Below are positions 36,007 through 47,242 of a stretch of 64,000 nucleotides of DNA, piece by piece. The first letter of the stretch is position 1, and the number at the start of each line of letters is the position of its first letter. Under the pieces are notes generated by a model, which was not told where the DNA came from, searched no databases, and saw nothing but the letters and a program-made list of their open reading frames with translations. The translations under genes were made by a program, and so were the position numbers. The stretch lies in contig ML976754.1 of assembly GCA_010015655.1 (NCBI GenBank), forward strand, positions 62,001-126,000, in the 5' to 3' direction. This DNA is from Bimuria novae-zelandiae CBS 107.79 (Eukaryota > Ascomycota > Dothideomycetes > Pleosporales > Didymosphaeriaceae).

Positions 36007-36599
36007 ATGGCTCCGGGCGACATACTCCCAGACTTTCTAACGAACACACGGTTGCACCCGTCCTTCGACGAAGACATCAAAGACACGCATCTTATCTACG
36101 ACTACGACGCTACAGACAAGGACGGTAATCCAGAGAAATGGCGCTATGAGCTTTGGTGCTTCTCCGAGGACCGCGTGGTCTACGCTATTCACGGCGGACC
36201 GATGGCTGGCAGGATCAATTACCAGAGAGCGACGTATCAATGCATCCGTCCCCACGAGCTCTGGCAGATAAATTGGCTCGAAGAGACTGGAACGGTGGTC
36301 TCGGCGGTATATGATATCCCTAATAGTAAGATCACGACTTTGATCTCTTTCTCCGAGGGTCATTGGAAGCAGGCGGAGGCGGCTCATGGAGATAAAAGGC
36401 AGAAGGAGTGTCTGAAGAGATGGAGAAAGCTGGCCGATGTTGGGAACCAGGTCAGCCGATTCATGTTGAGCGAACAGGCAGATATAGTGGAGGCGTTCAA
36501 AGTAAGTAGGACTCTTCCAGTCTTGCAATTATACTAACGTAAGTTAACCAGGGCAAGGGAAATCTGATCCCTATTAGTGAAAGCGATCCTACCTTTTAG
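36007..36599 (+). CDS. Phenolic acid decarboxylase (PAD)
   Basis: Model: 36007..36501 joined to 36552..36599, 180 aa, with a 50-bp phase-0 intron. The second exon adds only 15 residues (GKGNLIPISESDPTF). The sequence follows the small lipocalin-like PAD family, which decarboxylates ferulic, p-coumaric and caffeic acids to vinyl phenols without a cofactor. The active-site residues known from bacterial PAD have clear counterparts: the Tyr pair in IYDYDATDKDG (Tyr31 and Tyr33), Arg69 in PMAGRINYQ and Glu92 in INWLEETGT. The absence of a signal peptide indicates a cytosolic enzyme. A role in detoxifying plant hydroxycinnamates fits the preceding secreted oxidase and peptidase, but no physical linkage such as a shared promoter is seen. 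PAD genes are patchily distributed in fungi, so horizontal transfer is possible. Confidence 0.93.
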
Positions 36600-39054
36600 C
36601 CTTTCCTTGCTAGACGAGTACACGAGAGATCGCAAATGTAAGCGATAGTATGTAAAATTTGATGGAAATGGTCGCGTGGATTCTGCTCAATGACAATATA
36701 TGAACAACTTAGTTTCCGTGCACCTGCGCCAAAACTCAATACGAAGACGAGTATGTTTACTGCCAGTCCTCTGTACTTGCGGCTTCTCCAACCCATATAA
36801 ACACAGTGTCTTCCTTCAACTGCGGCTACTTTTACACATCCATAACTCCGAGGCACCGGAGTGGGAAGAAGGCTAATCAAACCACTATATATTGTCAGAG
36901 AAACAAGAGATAGAAAGAGTCAAAGGGGCCTTATTGTCTAGTAGATCTTAGTTCCAGGAGTACTAGGTGCGGTGAAGTCATTCAGCGTGCCGACGGTTTA
37001 CCTTTTTTCTTACCCTCTAGCCTACACAAAATCTATTCACCTTGCCTACCCCAGCCACCCATCCATTCTGTCAGAAACACCAGCACTGCAGAAAATGATT
37101 CCATCACGCCACTCGCCAGGCGCGATACCCACGGTTCTCTTCATCTCGTGGGCCCAACATTCTTCTCCCCTGCTTCCCGAGGTCCTACCTCTCTCTCGCT
37201 CTCGCATCCACCCAAGTTCCAAAAGTCATGCCCGCATAGCCATCTTCGCGGCTCACACCGCCGTCGCCCTACATCCAATATCTATCAAACCGTCACGTCA
37301 GCCCCCCAGGGCTCCTCCATCCAAAATCGATAAAACAACCTGCACCGCGCCACTACCCACGACCCAGGTCCGACACGCTGCAAGTAAGCCGGCTAGCCAC
37401 TCCATCGTTCCCCGAACGCTCCACTCACCCCCATGCCCCCGCTGACTACACGGCCACAATGCGGATATTGAATATCAGCAAGGTGCATCGGATCAGGAGA
37501 TGCGAGTGTGTCTGGGCAGGTAGACCTGGTGCGCAAAGGCGGTACAAATATCGATTTTTTATTATTACGGTGACGACGATCGGTGGATGCCGCACGCGGA
37601 GCAAGCGAATTCCGTAATGGGAGCCTGGCAGGGGTTCAACGGTAGCGTTACCGCGTTCATGTTCGTCCTGCAGGGACCAACCCTCTTCTGTTCTGTATTG
37701 TACAAGCACCACGTTCGCGTCGACCGCACACTGAACCTCAAACACTCAACGGCAGCAAGAAACGAAAAATTCGCGCAAACCCATCCGTTTATTCCTCCCG
37801 TCCGCTTAGACGGCGGACGGCGTTCTTACGCTCTATACGTCCACGCACCTGCCCATCCAAGGTATGCGGACCCCACAGAACGTACCCGCGCCACCAAACC
37901 GCACCCACTTGTCACGCACAGTAGACTCGGAGAATCCGTCGCGTCGCGTCGCTGAGAACCCACTCCACTCGCAAAAATTCCTGCTTCCAATGCCCGTAAC
38001 GTGAAATTGTTCTTCACATGTCCAATCTCGCATCTGCAATCCCACGGACGGACTTTGAGTATGCTATGCTAGCTTGAATGAACGTCCCATAGTCCTTTCG
38101 CTTGCACGCTGGCCCATGCGAAGGTCGTTTCACCCTACCCGACGATCCGTTTCATCACAGTTTGCACATGTGCTAGGCCGGAAATGCCTCTTCCGTCCTG
38201 TGAGTCAGTAAAGCAGCGAGGCACGGGACACAGCAGCGCAGATCTGGAGATCCATGCCTAACGAACGCGAGCACACAGGCGTACATGTTTGAAAGTCGAA
38301 CATCTTCATTCAATCGTGTGGACGATCCCGTTCAGGAACCCACCGCCGCTCCGCTCCCCTGTTGCCAATACCACCTAGTCCACCCAGCCGTCCCCATCCC
38401 CACTCCCTCAATCTTCAATAGACAAAAGAGACAAGCAACGCCGCCCTAGATAAAGATAGGTTGTGTATGAACATGCAACCATCTGAAGAAGTAGATGAAA
38501 AGTGGTCGATAGCGAAAGCGTACGAAAAGGTATTGGGCGAGAAGCAAAATTAGAACATGTGTAGCGTTGCGAAACAAGACCGTCTGTACCATGAGACCGT
38601 GTACGTTTCAGCAAATAACCAACACATCCAATCAAATCCATGTGAACATCAACAAGCCGGTCGGAGTCCTTCGTCTGCTCGCTGGTAGACCGAAGGGTAC
38701 TAAAAAGAATCAACTCTCCAAATCGATAATGATATTGAAAGGGAATCCTTGAAGATATCCGTTGCGAACCCTATTACATTGCCGGCGCTTTTGAGGGTGG
38801 TATTCGAAGGTAGAAGATGCGCTCGTGCGGAGAATGGCGAGAATAGTGAAGCATAGAGGAGTATTCGAGTAAATCGCCGGATCGGGCGAGCAGATATAAT
38901 GAAGATCCGAAGGTGCCGTAACAACAATACGAAACGTAGTAAGCGAGTGCCGTGTCCATGGACGTTGAAAACCGTCAAACTCCACGCGCCGCCAGCGACG
39001 ACTAACCAGTCGTCACATCAAACAAAGACCGCTGCAATGAGCCGAAGCCAGGTA
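36600..39054. other. Intergenic, 2.5 kb
   Basis: No recognisable gene. The open frames at 36972-37445 and 37587-37955 are rich in Pro, Ser, His and Arg as expected from C-rich non-coding DNA, and they lack homology that I can recognise. Confidence 0.45.
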
Positions 39055-40549
39055 TCACGAATGGAACAGGTCCCAGGCCTTCGCGCAGAGGGAAATAAAC
39101 TCTTCTTTCTTCCTTTGCTGCGTCTCCGGGGAGTCACGAGGCTCGCCAAAAGGTCCGGGGCGGGCCTGTTGCCGACCAAGCGGAGGAGTGCCCATGTCAC
39201 GCTCGTACTCATCGCGGCCTCGTCTCCTTCCGCTGCCGCTGCGGTGTAGATCGGCGCTTGTTGCGTAAGCCTGGGAGGCATTCTTGCCTGGCATTGGCGA
39301 CGGTGGCGTGGGGGGCTGGTGGCCACCATAGTGGACAATGCGGGGCAGAAGGTCCTCGCGGCCGCCAGAGAGAGTCTGAACAGCTTCCTCGGCAGACTTG
39401 TACTCTCGCGGACGAGAGGTTAGCGGGTGTTGCTGATGCTGTGGTGGGGGAAATCCTGGAGACGGAAGAGGTGGCTGCTGGTTCGAGTGAGACGAGTTGC
39501 CGGGGCTGTTGGTGTACATGTGGCGTGCAGTCCCAAGCGGTTCCGGGAAGACATCGGCAATAGGTGGCAGTCTGTTGCTGGTCTGCTGTGCTGGGACATG
39601 GTGGATGTGTGACGTCTGCCCTAGATTTGAAGGACCGTTGGCAAGTTGTCGGGAAGGCGGCAGATTGCTGCGGAGGCCAGTGAATGACTGGTTGATAGGG
39701 GCAGACTGGATGACTCGCTCGTTTGCGAACTGAGAGTGGGATGGAGGCGCAATAGAAAGACCGGGCGGAGGTCCCTTCCTTCGAGTCGTGTTGGGCGTTT
39801 TCAGTGGCCGACCGAACGGACTCATGTCTTGCTGGCGAGTGTCGTCCTCCGGTGGTCCGCCCTTACCGCAATGCTTCTGGCGCGCCTCTATGATCTGTCT
39901 TTGTCGTTCCCTCACATCCATGCTCCTCTGAAGCTGCTCGCGCATTGAGGGGTCGTTCGTGTGGAAGCCCGGGGACAGGCAGGCAAGACCGACGCCGTGC
40001 AAGTCTTTTCCGGTCGACAGGCCAGATGGGCGTGCTGTCAATGCTCCAGACGAGTGGACGATGTGCGAATTGGACAGGTTCAGCCGAGTCGGGCGGTGCC
40101 TCGAGTTCGGCATGCCGGGCGACGAGGGCTCCTTCTTCACGACAATCTTGGGGGCGGGAGCGCGTGACCTGCTCGAGGAGGCACGGTTAGAAAAGCCGCT
40201 GCGGCTGGGAGGGGACATGGAGGTGTTGGGTGGGGTGAGCGGAGCAGTGGTCGGACTGATCGAATAGGAAGGTTGGCGTAGAGAAGAAGAAGAACGAGAC
40301 GAGTAGTTGGAGGACATACGAAAGAGGTGATCGCTTTCCCTCCGCTCTCTGGGGCGTGGCGCTGGAGCCATCACTGGAGGAGGTAGGTGAAGCATTGTCT
40401 GCAACCCGCTGAGAGCTCTTGGAGTTGGGCGTCACGGTGAGCGGAGAGTTGGTGCTGGGCGCGATGGGAGCATATACTCTCGCGGGCCCCGGCTCGAGCA
40501 CAGGCGCATGTGGAGCGGCAACAGGGGTGGCAGCGACGGCGGTCGTCAT
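39055..40549 (-). CDS. Protein of unknown function, long disordered Pro/Ser-rich
   Basis: Model: complement of 39055..40255 and 40320..40549, 476 aa, with a 64-bp intron joined within a Ser codon (KRSPL then S-PTTAPLTPPNTS). I do not recognise a domain. The protein is dominated by Pro, Ser, Gln, Arg and His and is probably disordered. Notable parts are a basic segment with a predicted SUMO-like or nuclear signal (APKIVVKKEP), a helix-prone stretch (MREQLQRSMDVRERQRQIIE) and a C-terminal helix (RKKEEFISLCAKAWDLFHS) that looks conserved in character and ends at the stop codon. Composition and the basic patches suggest a nuclear or regulatory scaffold, but this is only inference. The gene runs away from a GC-rich 1-kb region and the transposon beyond it. 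Confidence 0.7.
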
Positions 40550-41520
40550 GGTAGAGGGGCTCGTGTGAAAGAATAGATGAGAAGGAGCGTCGCAGAGTGC
40601 TTGGGCGGCCGTCCCGCTACACTAAAGGTATGAAGAGCGGAGGGTGCTAAGCCCAGTTGGCGAGCGTGCAACGAGGGGCGTGCGCGCGAGCAAACGGGCG
40701 GGCTACTGCGAAGGAAGGCGCAGCAGGCAGTGCGGCTCAAGCGAGAGCGCGCGCGGTTTCGACGTGCTTCAGGTCTGAAGGAGAAAACCGACGTAGTGCG
40801 CGAGGCGGGTTTTTGGGAGGGACGGATGAAAATAGACAAGACGGGGAGCACGGACGGAGTGGGCAGGAGCAGTGTAGAAGTGGCAGGAGCGGCCGGCGAG
40901 GAGCACCCATGCGAGGGCAGGCGCGACCGAGCCGGGGGTGGTTTTTTCGATGGAGCAGGCGCGACCGGCGACGCACCTCGCACGCCGCTTTTGCTCCGCT
41001 GTTTTACTCTGTGCAGTCGAGCGTCGCCCAGCCGCAACGCATGCACACGGCCGGCCGCCTCAGGCCAATGGGTGCCCGCGCTGCTGCTGCCGCCATCCAA
41101 TCGACCACCGGCCACCGCGCGCCCGCGTTTCACGCCGTTCCAGGAACATGATTTCGCATGATGGCAGGTCGTCGTCCATGGCTGGAACGTTTCAGCGCCG
41201 TCAACAGCACGCAGGCCTCGTCCGCCGCGAACCAATTCTTCAAAGACCCTCGCCATGACCGTCGCTTCCACGTGTGTGCGCGGCGTGGGCCACCCTGTCT
41301 GAGCGCAGGATCGCCGCTATTGCCCTTTGCTGCATCGATTCGCCAGGGCGGATTGCGCACTCCAGCAGAAACACAAAGAGGCGCGACACTGGCGGGGGGT
41401 TGCTTGACGCCTACCTGGTCCGCGCGCTAAGTCCCCGCCTATCGCCATCTCTTGCGTAGCACGAACCGCCCCTCACGCCCAAATCTTCCTGAGACACTCC
41501 ATCGCCCGCTAGCAGATCTG
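40550..41520. other. GC-rich region between the unknown-function gene and the transposon
   Basis: About 1 kb of GC-rich, CpG-rich DNA with long chance open frames on all strands. It probably holds the promoter of the minus-strand gene ending at 39055. It shows none of the TpA enrichment seen immediately to the right. Confidence 0.45.
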
Positions 41521-41560
41521 CTATCCCCCGCATGGCCAACATCGCCCTGGCACGGGCCAC
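41521..41560 (+). repeat. Left terminal inverted repeat
   Basis: This 40-bp segment (ctatcccccgcatggccaac..., ending gggccac) matches the reverse complement of 43781-43820 with a single mismatch. Weaker similarity, including ccaatcggatg against ccaattagatg, continues inward for roughly another 30 bp. Confidence 0.9.
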
Positions 41561-41716
41561 CATTTGAGGGCCAATCGGATGAATTGCTCCGACCCGGCAG
41601 AACACCAAGAATTATGCCTCTATAGGGTAACTTCGCATAGATTTTGCATCTCTAAGGGCTTTAAGATAGGTTTACATGATAGTTAAGCTTGCTTTTGTGT
41701 CTGTTGACCTAATTAT

Positions 41717-43762
41717 TTAATGCCGGCGGAGGTGCTCTGCCCAGCACTTAGTATTAACTTCTAGCCTACATAAAGGTAGCCAGCAAAGCGTACAGCTATA
41801 ATAAGTACGCGGTGGGCGTTAAGAGCTATAAGATAACCTTATATTACCTGTAACTTGTGCTAAAGGTGTCCGGGATTAGAGCTTCTTATTAGTTATACGT
41901 CTAGCTGCCGCGTAATTAACATAGCTTTTGCCCTCCGCAAACAGCTTTGTAGATGTGTGTGAGCTGCCAAAGTTGCCCTCTCCGCTGGCGAGTACGTTGT
42001 CAGGTCGCTCACGCTTGTTTAAGCCTCGAGTAGGGCGGCCACCTCGCTCAAAGAGCTGTTCAATAAGCTTGTATAGGAACTTCTTGTGGTAGGAGCGTTT
42101 GGCGGAGTCGCGAGAGAAGTACGAGGAGAGCCTATAGCAATTATTAAGCGTTAGATCTAGCAGAAAGTACTAGAGCGGGCGCCAGGTACGCTAGCGGACC
42201 TGCTAAATAGAGTAGTAGCTTTTTATTTAGTTAAAGCGATTAACCTCGCTCTTATAGCAATTATAGTTATTTATTATTTAAGGAATACTTAGTAACTTAA
42301 GAGGCTTGCTGCTAAAAGCTTTCTTAAAAAGTTTCTTATTATTTAGAGCTATCTTAGAGCGTTGGCGGAGCTTTATAATAACCTAAGTTGCTTATAGCAA
42401 CTATCGTCAGCGGAGCATTGGCATGGTGTTAAGGGCAAAGTACTCACGCTCAGCGATAGTACTAGTAAAAAGAACAACCTAGTTGTCTCTCCAAGCTGCC
42501 TAAAGCACCTGCCGACTCTGCGAGAGCGCCTAGTAAGTATCTCCCTACTCTAGCTTGCGCGTATGGTGTGTTTTAAGTTTTATTAGGTCGCTATTAAAGC
42601 GCTCCTTTAAGAGCTTTACCTACATGTAAGTGCTAATGGCTAGCGCCTTTGCCTACAATTCCGCCTCTACTATTACCTTAAAAATCTCCTTTATCGTTGT
42701 CTTTATCGTGCGGACTATCCCAGCGCAGCCTACGCCTTTAGATCTAAGGTATTTAAGTATAGGGATAGTGTTAAAGAGATTATCGTCCCACACAATATGG
42801 AGATTTGGCGGAAAGAGGCGCTGGCCGGCAGCGTTTACGGCGAGTACGAGAGTAATAGGAACTAACTTTATAGAAGTAAAAGCTAGCGCGTTAGTAGGTA
42901 AGTTAAGTAAGTTAATAGGCCCTCGCCCTTTAGCATAAAATAACTAGTTTAGAATTACTTTATCGTTAGCTAAGCACTAGATCTTAAAGCCTTTAGGCGT
43001 AGGCTTTATTTTTATTATTATAACCTCGCTTGCGCGGCCTATAAATCTCGTAATTACCTTATTAACGTAAAGGTGTACGCTAAACGCCTAGTACTTAAAG
43101 CTACGCTCGCGGAGCGTCTTTAAGAGATCCTACACTTAGCTAAAGGAAGACTTAAAGCTCTAGTTAACCTTTATATAGTATAAGTAGTAATTAAGCTGCT
43201 GCTATCTCTCCTTTGACATGTAGCGATTAATCTTATGCCAAGGCGCTGTCCCATAAAGCTTTTGCTAGTATTTAACAAGCGAGGGCTCTTAGTAGACGCC
43301 TATATAAATAACAATAGCAAAGTACGTATACAGCTCGCTTAGAGAGGTAGGTTTCTATTAATAGCGATTAGGCGTTAAGGGCGCGTTAGCCTAAAGCTTT
43401 TTAGCATGCTAATTCGTATAGTATGCGATCTAATTAATAACGCCTACATTAAAAAATAAGTTAAATAAAGTAATAAGAAAGTTAAAATCTATATAGTTAG
43501 GTAAGAGAGCGCGTCTAAAAGTATATAAATTATTAATTTTAAGTAGTTGCTATAAGGGTGGCGGCTAAGTAGGCAAATTAGGCAAATCTCCTGCCTTTGG
43601 GCTGTACTTTGTATATTTTACGAAGTCGGCATCGTTGCTTAATAGCGCTGTACGATTAGGCATAGTTACATATATAAAAGCTTTTAAAAAAGGCGTGTTT
43701 TGGCTGGCAAACAAAAATTGCCTACATGACGACAAACATTTAGTGTTTTGATGTATTTGCAT
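41717..43762 (-). pseudogene. piggyBac (DDE_Tnp_1_7) transposase, about 30 in-frame stops
   Basis: One frame of 682 codons runs from an ATG at 43762 to a TAA at 41717, with no frameshift seen, but about thirty TAG/TAA codons interrupt it. Family landmarks can be read in order. KPTSLSELYTYFAIVIYIGV precedes EPSLVKY in the first third. RFIGRASE with KPTPKGFKI marks the catalytic domain. DDNLF with ILKYLRSKGVGCAGIVRT follows. SYYS, RTWRPL and YFLLD occur later, then KKFLYKLIEQLFERG and a Cys/His tail (YYSCTLCWLPLC). Most stops stand where this family has Trp (TGG to TAG), as expected from RIP. The segment that normally reads V-D-E before RFTGR reads VNKV here, so a catalytic Asp and its Glu neighbour also appear lost through G-to-A change. 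No activity is possible. Confidence 0.87.
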
Positions 43763-43780
43763 CTAATTGGCTAATAAGAT

Positions 43781-43820
43781 GTGGCCCGTGCCAGGGCGAT
43801 GTTGGCCATGCGGGGAATAG
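43781..43820 (-). repeat. Right terminal inverted repeat
   Basis: This is the partner of 41521-41560 in inverted orientation, with one C/T difference. It lies 19 bp outside the presumed start codon of the transposase. Confidence 0.9.
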
Positions 43821-46800
43821 ACCGCCTCTGCCGTTGTCTTGACGACTGGTCCGCTAGCCGTCTTCACTACTGCTTCACCATCTGCTCACCTGACAAGCAG
43901 CGCGACTTGCTCTGCGAACATTTCCGATGCCTAGCTTTGCAGCACACCCTCCACCTGAAAGCTCTGCCTAGCAGGAAACCTCCTGTCCTATCACTTGCTT
44001 ATGCGCAAACTACACGACGAACCTCCGCCGCTTGGAACATCATGCGTCCGACTGTCAGCTTGACCGTCGGAGCCAACCATGGCCGGACTCTTCAGCGCAA
44101 GGGCTACCTGCTGTCACTTCTACCTCGCTGCCGTACAAGGTCTGCCTGTCTCTTAAAATGAGTTGATCTTTAACACACCCCTTAAGCCTCTGTTCTGCCC
44201 TCTATCCGTATCTTTCTCCATTTACCCTCGACCCAGGCAATAATTGTCAGGTGCAGCTCACCCGCAGCAGCAGCGGGCCAGACCATTAGGTCGGAACCAG
44301 CTAATTTGACGGCAGAGCAACAGAATTGTGACGATCAATCAACCGAAGGATTAGAACAGAGCCAATCGGCCAATACACCAATACACCATGTCTCGGAGTA
44401 GCTACCATATCGCGCAAACAGCTAGGCTTGGATGCTTGTAGTATTGCAGAGTTTGCTACTCGTATTGTGGCGAAAGCTACAAGTGGCCGCGTAGAGTATA
44501 TTCGACGGCAGCATTTTGCCCGTGGCGCTGAAATTGCTGTCAAAAGTCTCACCCGCGTCTAGTCAACTCCTCGACCACGCGTCCCACCCACCCATCCATT
44601 CAGATGCGCCAGGCACGCCATCAACCTCGAGCACTGTAAGATTGTTTAAGCCTTCTTATCGCAATTCGCACTAGAAGCATCGCGGTTCGAAACTTCGAGT
44701 TGGTCCGGATTCTCTCGTTCTTTCGCAATACACCGAAACTAATGTCACCTTTGAATTGCAAGATATACGACCCCTTTATGCGATGCACGTTACCGCGGGA
44801 CACCAAATATCCGCTGCAGGTCCCAAACTACGCGAGACTGTTGACCGCAGCTACTTCCTACGTTGATTCATGGCTTAAATCCATTCCTAATTCCTCATGC
44901 GCAGCGAACCAGATCTACGCGTATCTTTCTGTGTCTATGTAACTGCCTCCGAGCTATCTCCGTCTAGCCTTATACAGCCTCGCCGATTTCGTGCTACACT
45001 TCGTGCTCGACCATGCTGTCCCACCCCCGCAGTGCACATTCGGACACCCTAATTACAGCTTTCCTTGACCCGCATGCAGCCGCCCGACCGCGAGCGAGTC
45101 CCAGTTACGCGACTCGTCTCGATTGGGGAGTCGCACAAATACTGCATGTTCCCCCAGCAGTCGCACGGTAGGCACAACGTTTATGCAGATGGACGCTTTG
45201 GGTGCGGCTCGCAGGTGGACTTCGGAAGCGGTTAAGGGGCTCGCTGCGCGGTGCGTTGGCGTGGTGGAGAGCCAACGGTTGACTCTGTCGGGGGTTCGGC
45301 GTGTGCGGGTAGGTTGTTCTTTTACAAGGCGTTGGGTCGAATATATGGTTTTTAAATAAGGCTAGTGGTCTTCGAAGGCTCTGTTGTGGTTGGTTTATTG
45401 TGTGTAGGATGTTGAGTGTGACATTAAAGGCTCTTCGAAATTCTTGTTGGGACGCACTTGACTAGAGCAGAGTAGACATGATTTCAAATGACAGAATGTC
45501 ATTCGCCATCAATTGGTCGCAGAACCAGGTTGTCCTTATCTGGAAAACCCCCATCCGCGTACACTCAACCAATGACTGGTTCAGTAGCATCAACCGACCG
45601 ATTATGTGAGAAAGGTCCGCCAGTTCACCACACGTTTACATCAGACATAACTTCGAGATGTATCTCCAATCACTATGAATGTGTAATGAGCTGTTTCGAT
45701 AGAATAATACAACAAACTTTAAAAGTTCTTCTTCAATTTCACGAGCAGCAAGCACTTCGTCAGTGTGAAACATTGTAGTGCTACTACAAGCTGGGATCGC
45801 ACTGAATGCAAACCTCAAACAGGCCATTAACAGCCCAGAGAGACGCCAGAGAGTGCAGAGATATAAATAACGTAAAATTCTCATCCGATGGGCGAGCCTT
45901 GTCATGAGGGCACGTTGAGAGCTTCAACCGTAGCGGGTTGACTCCATAACTAACGCCACATGCTCTCTAGATCCGTCCCGCCCTTCCTTATTCAAGCATC
46001 CACTCACTATAAACAAGGCGTCTCCACATGGCCTCATCATACATCTGCACGCTCAGTTGCGCCAGATGAAGGGCCGCGCGGCACAAGAAGGGATTTTGGC
46101 TGTATATAAGTGGCTGCTGGATACTATAGTAGATGGAAGAAGTCTGGTGCCAAGATTGCGGGAAGCAGTGTTTTATCACCAACGATGATGATAAGGTTAT
46201 TTAGGTATCATTATGGTACCGTCAACCTAACCCGACACCACCCCAACCCGGTTTCAAACTGCTCTGCAATTCACGCAGTAGCTTGGCACTAACAGAGGAA
46301 CAGTTGTTAAGCATACAAAGCATCCCAATCTTTAAGTCCTACAGTTCACCTTCACCACAGAATACATTTTCGCCCTATGCAAGGGAAAACAACACCACAT
46401 GAGATTCACTCTGATAAGGACTTCTAATATTTGTACGCTCCGCGCACGCTTCGAACTCAAAGGCTTCCCACAAGAGCACTACACATTGCCGCTCAATCTC
46501 TGAACACAGGTTTTCGACGTCGAAGCCTTCGTTTACATCGGAACGCCTCTGACCGTTCAGAGGCTGCCGGAGGGTGAAGCATTGGTAGTCAGATATGTTC
46601 GTCTGTGTCGTATCGAAGAGTGGTACGTGGAGATGATCAGCAAGCTCATTGCATCGACACGGCTATGGCATCAACTGCGGAAAAGCATGTTAACGCATTG
46701 AAGCCTGCCTTCACCGATCGTTGGGCTATGTGACAATATCATGGGTACATGGTTGAAGGTGCCCTGCTTTCGGTGCGTGTGGCGTGAGCTTTCCATTCCT

Positions 46801-47242
46801 GATACGTGTGGTGTATGGCGTGAGAGTTTACAGTCGAATGCTGTACATACACTACTTTACTCCACACCCCATGGAAGACCACGGGTCGAAACGCATGACC
46901 TATAACTGTTAGATGCTAACCGACTATTCCCTGAGTAGTCTTTGATATCCGCTAGGAACGAATTAGACACACGGGCGGTTCTAAGAGATGAGTAGAATAG
47001 ACGAAACATGGTATTTTGATGGCCGACTACGTAATACAAGCTAGAATCGATCCAAAGGACGCATACTATACATAGAAGGCATCCAACCAGCCAAAAATAG
47101 AAGAGCAAAATGTCAAAGTATTAGATGGGAAAAGAAAAGGTTGACACCGTGAAAACGCCCCAGAAAAGAGTAAAGAATCGTTCGTGGGTAATATGCAAAT
47201 TGAAGCCAATAGGAAGCAAACGTAACGATCGTGTCGAGAATT
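43821..47242. other. Intergenic, 3.4 kb
   Basis: This follows the transposon. No gene is recognised on either strand. A weak 100-codon plus-strand frame with one internal stop at 46399-46701 was considered and not called. Composition returns to normal straight after the right inverted repeat. Confidence 0.45.

Larger units (their letters stand above)
41521..43820 (-). mobile_element. piggyBac-type DNA transposon, mutated in the style of RIP
   Basis: This is a 2.3-kb element bounded by 40-bp inverted repeats and filled by one degenerate transposase frame on the minus strand. The interior is strongly A+T-rich with TpA in excess and CpA/TpG scarce, while CpG is kept; this is the footprint of C-to-T change at CpA on both strands (RIP). 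The TTAA target duplication expected for piggyBac is not visible next to the inverted repeats. Both repeats have TA close to their outer ends, so the exact boundary is uncertain. Confidence 0.87.

Noticed and set aside
42630..42938. A 102-codon plus-strand frame inside the transposon.
   Set aside because: It is the opposite strand of the degenerate piggyBac transposase, not an independent gene.
46399..46701. A 100-codon plus-strand frame with one internal TGA, parts of which look protein-like (for example DVEAFVYIGTPL).
   Set aside because: No family match that I can name and too short to be significant; could be a decayed exon but cannot be supported.
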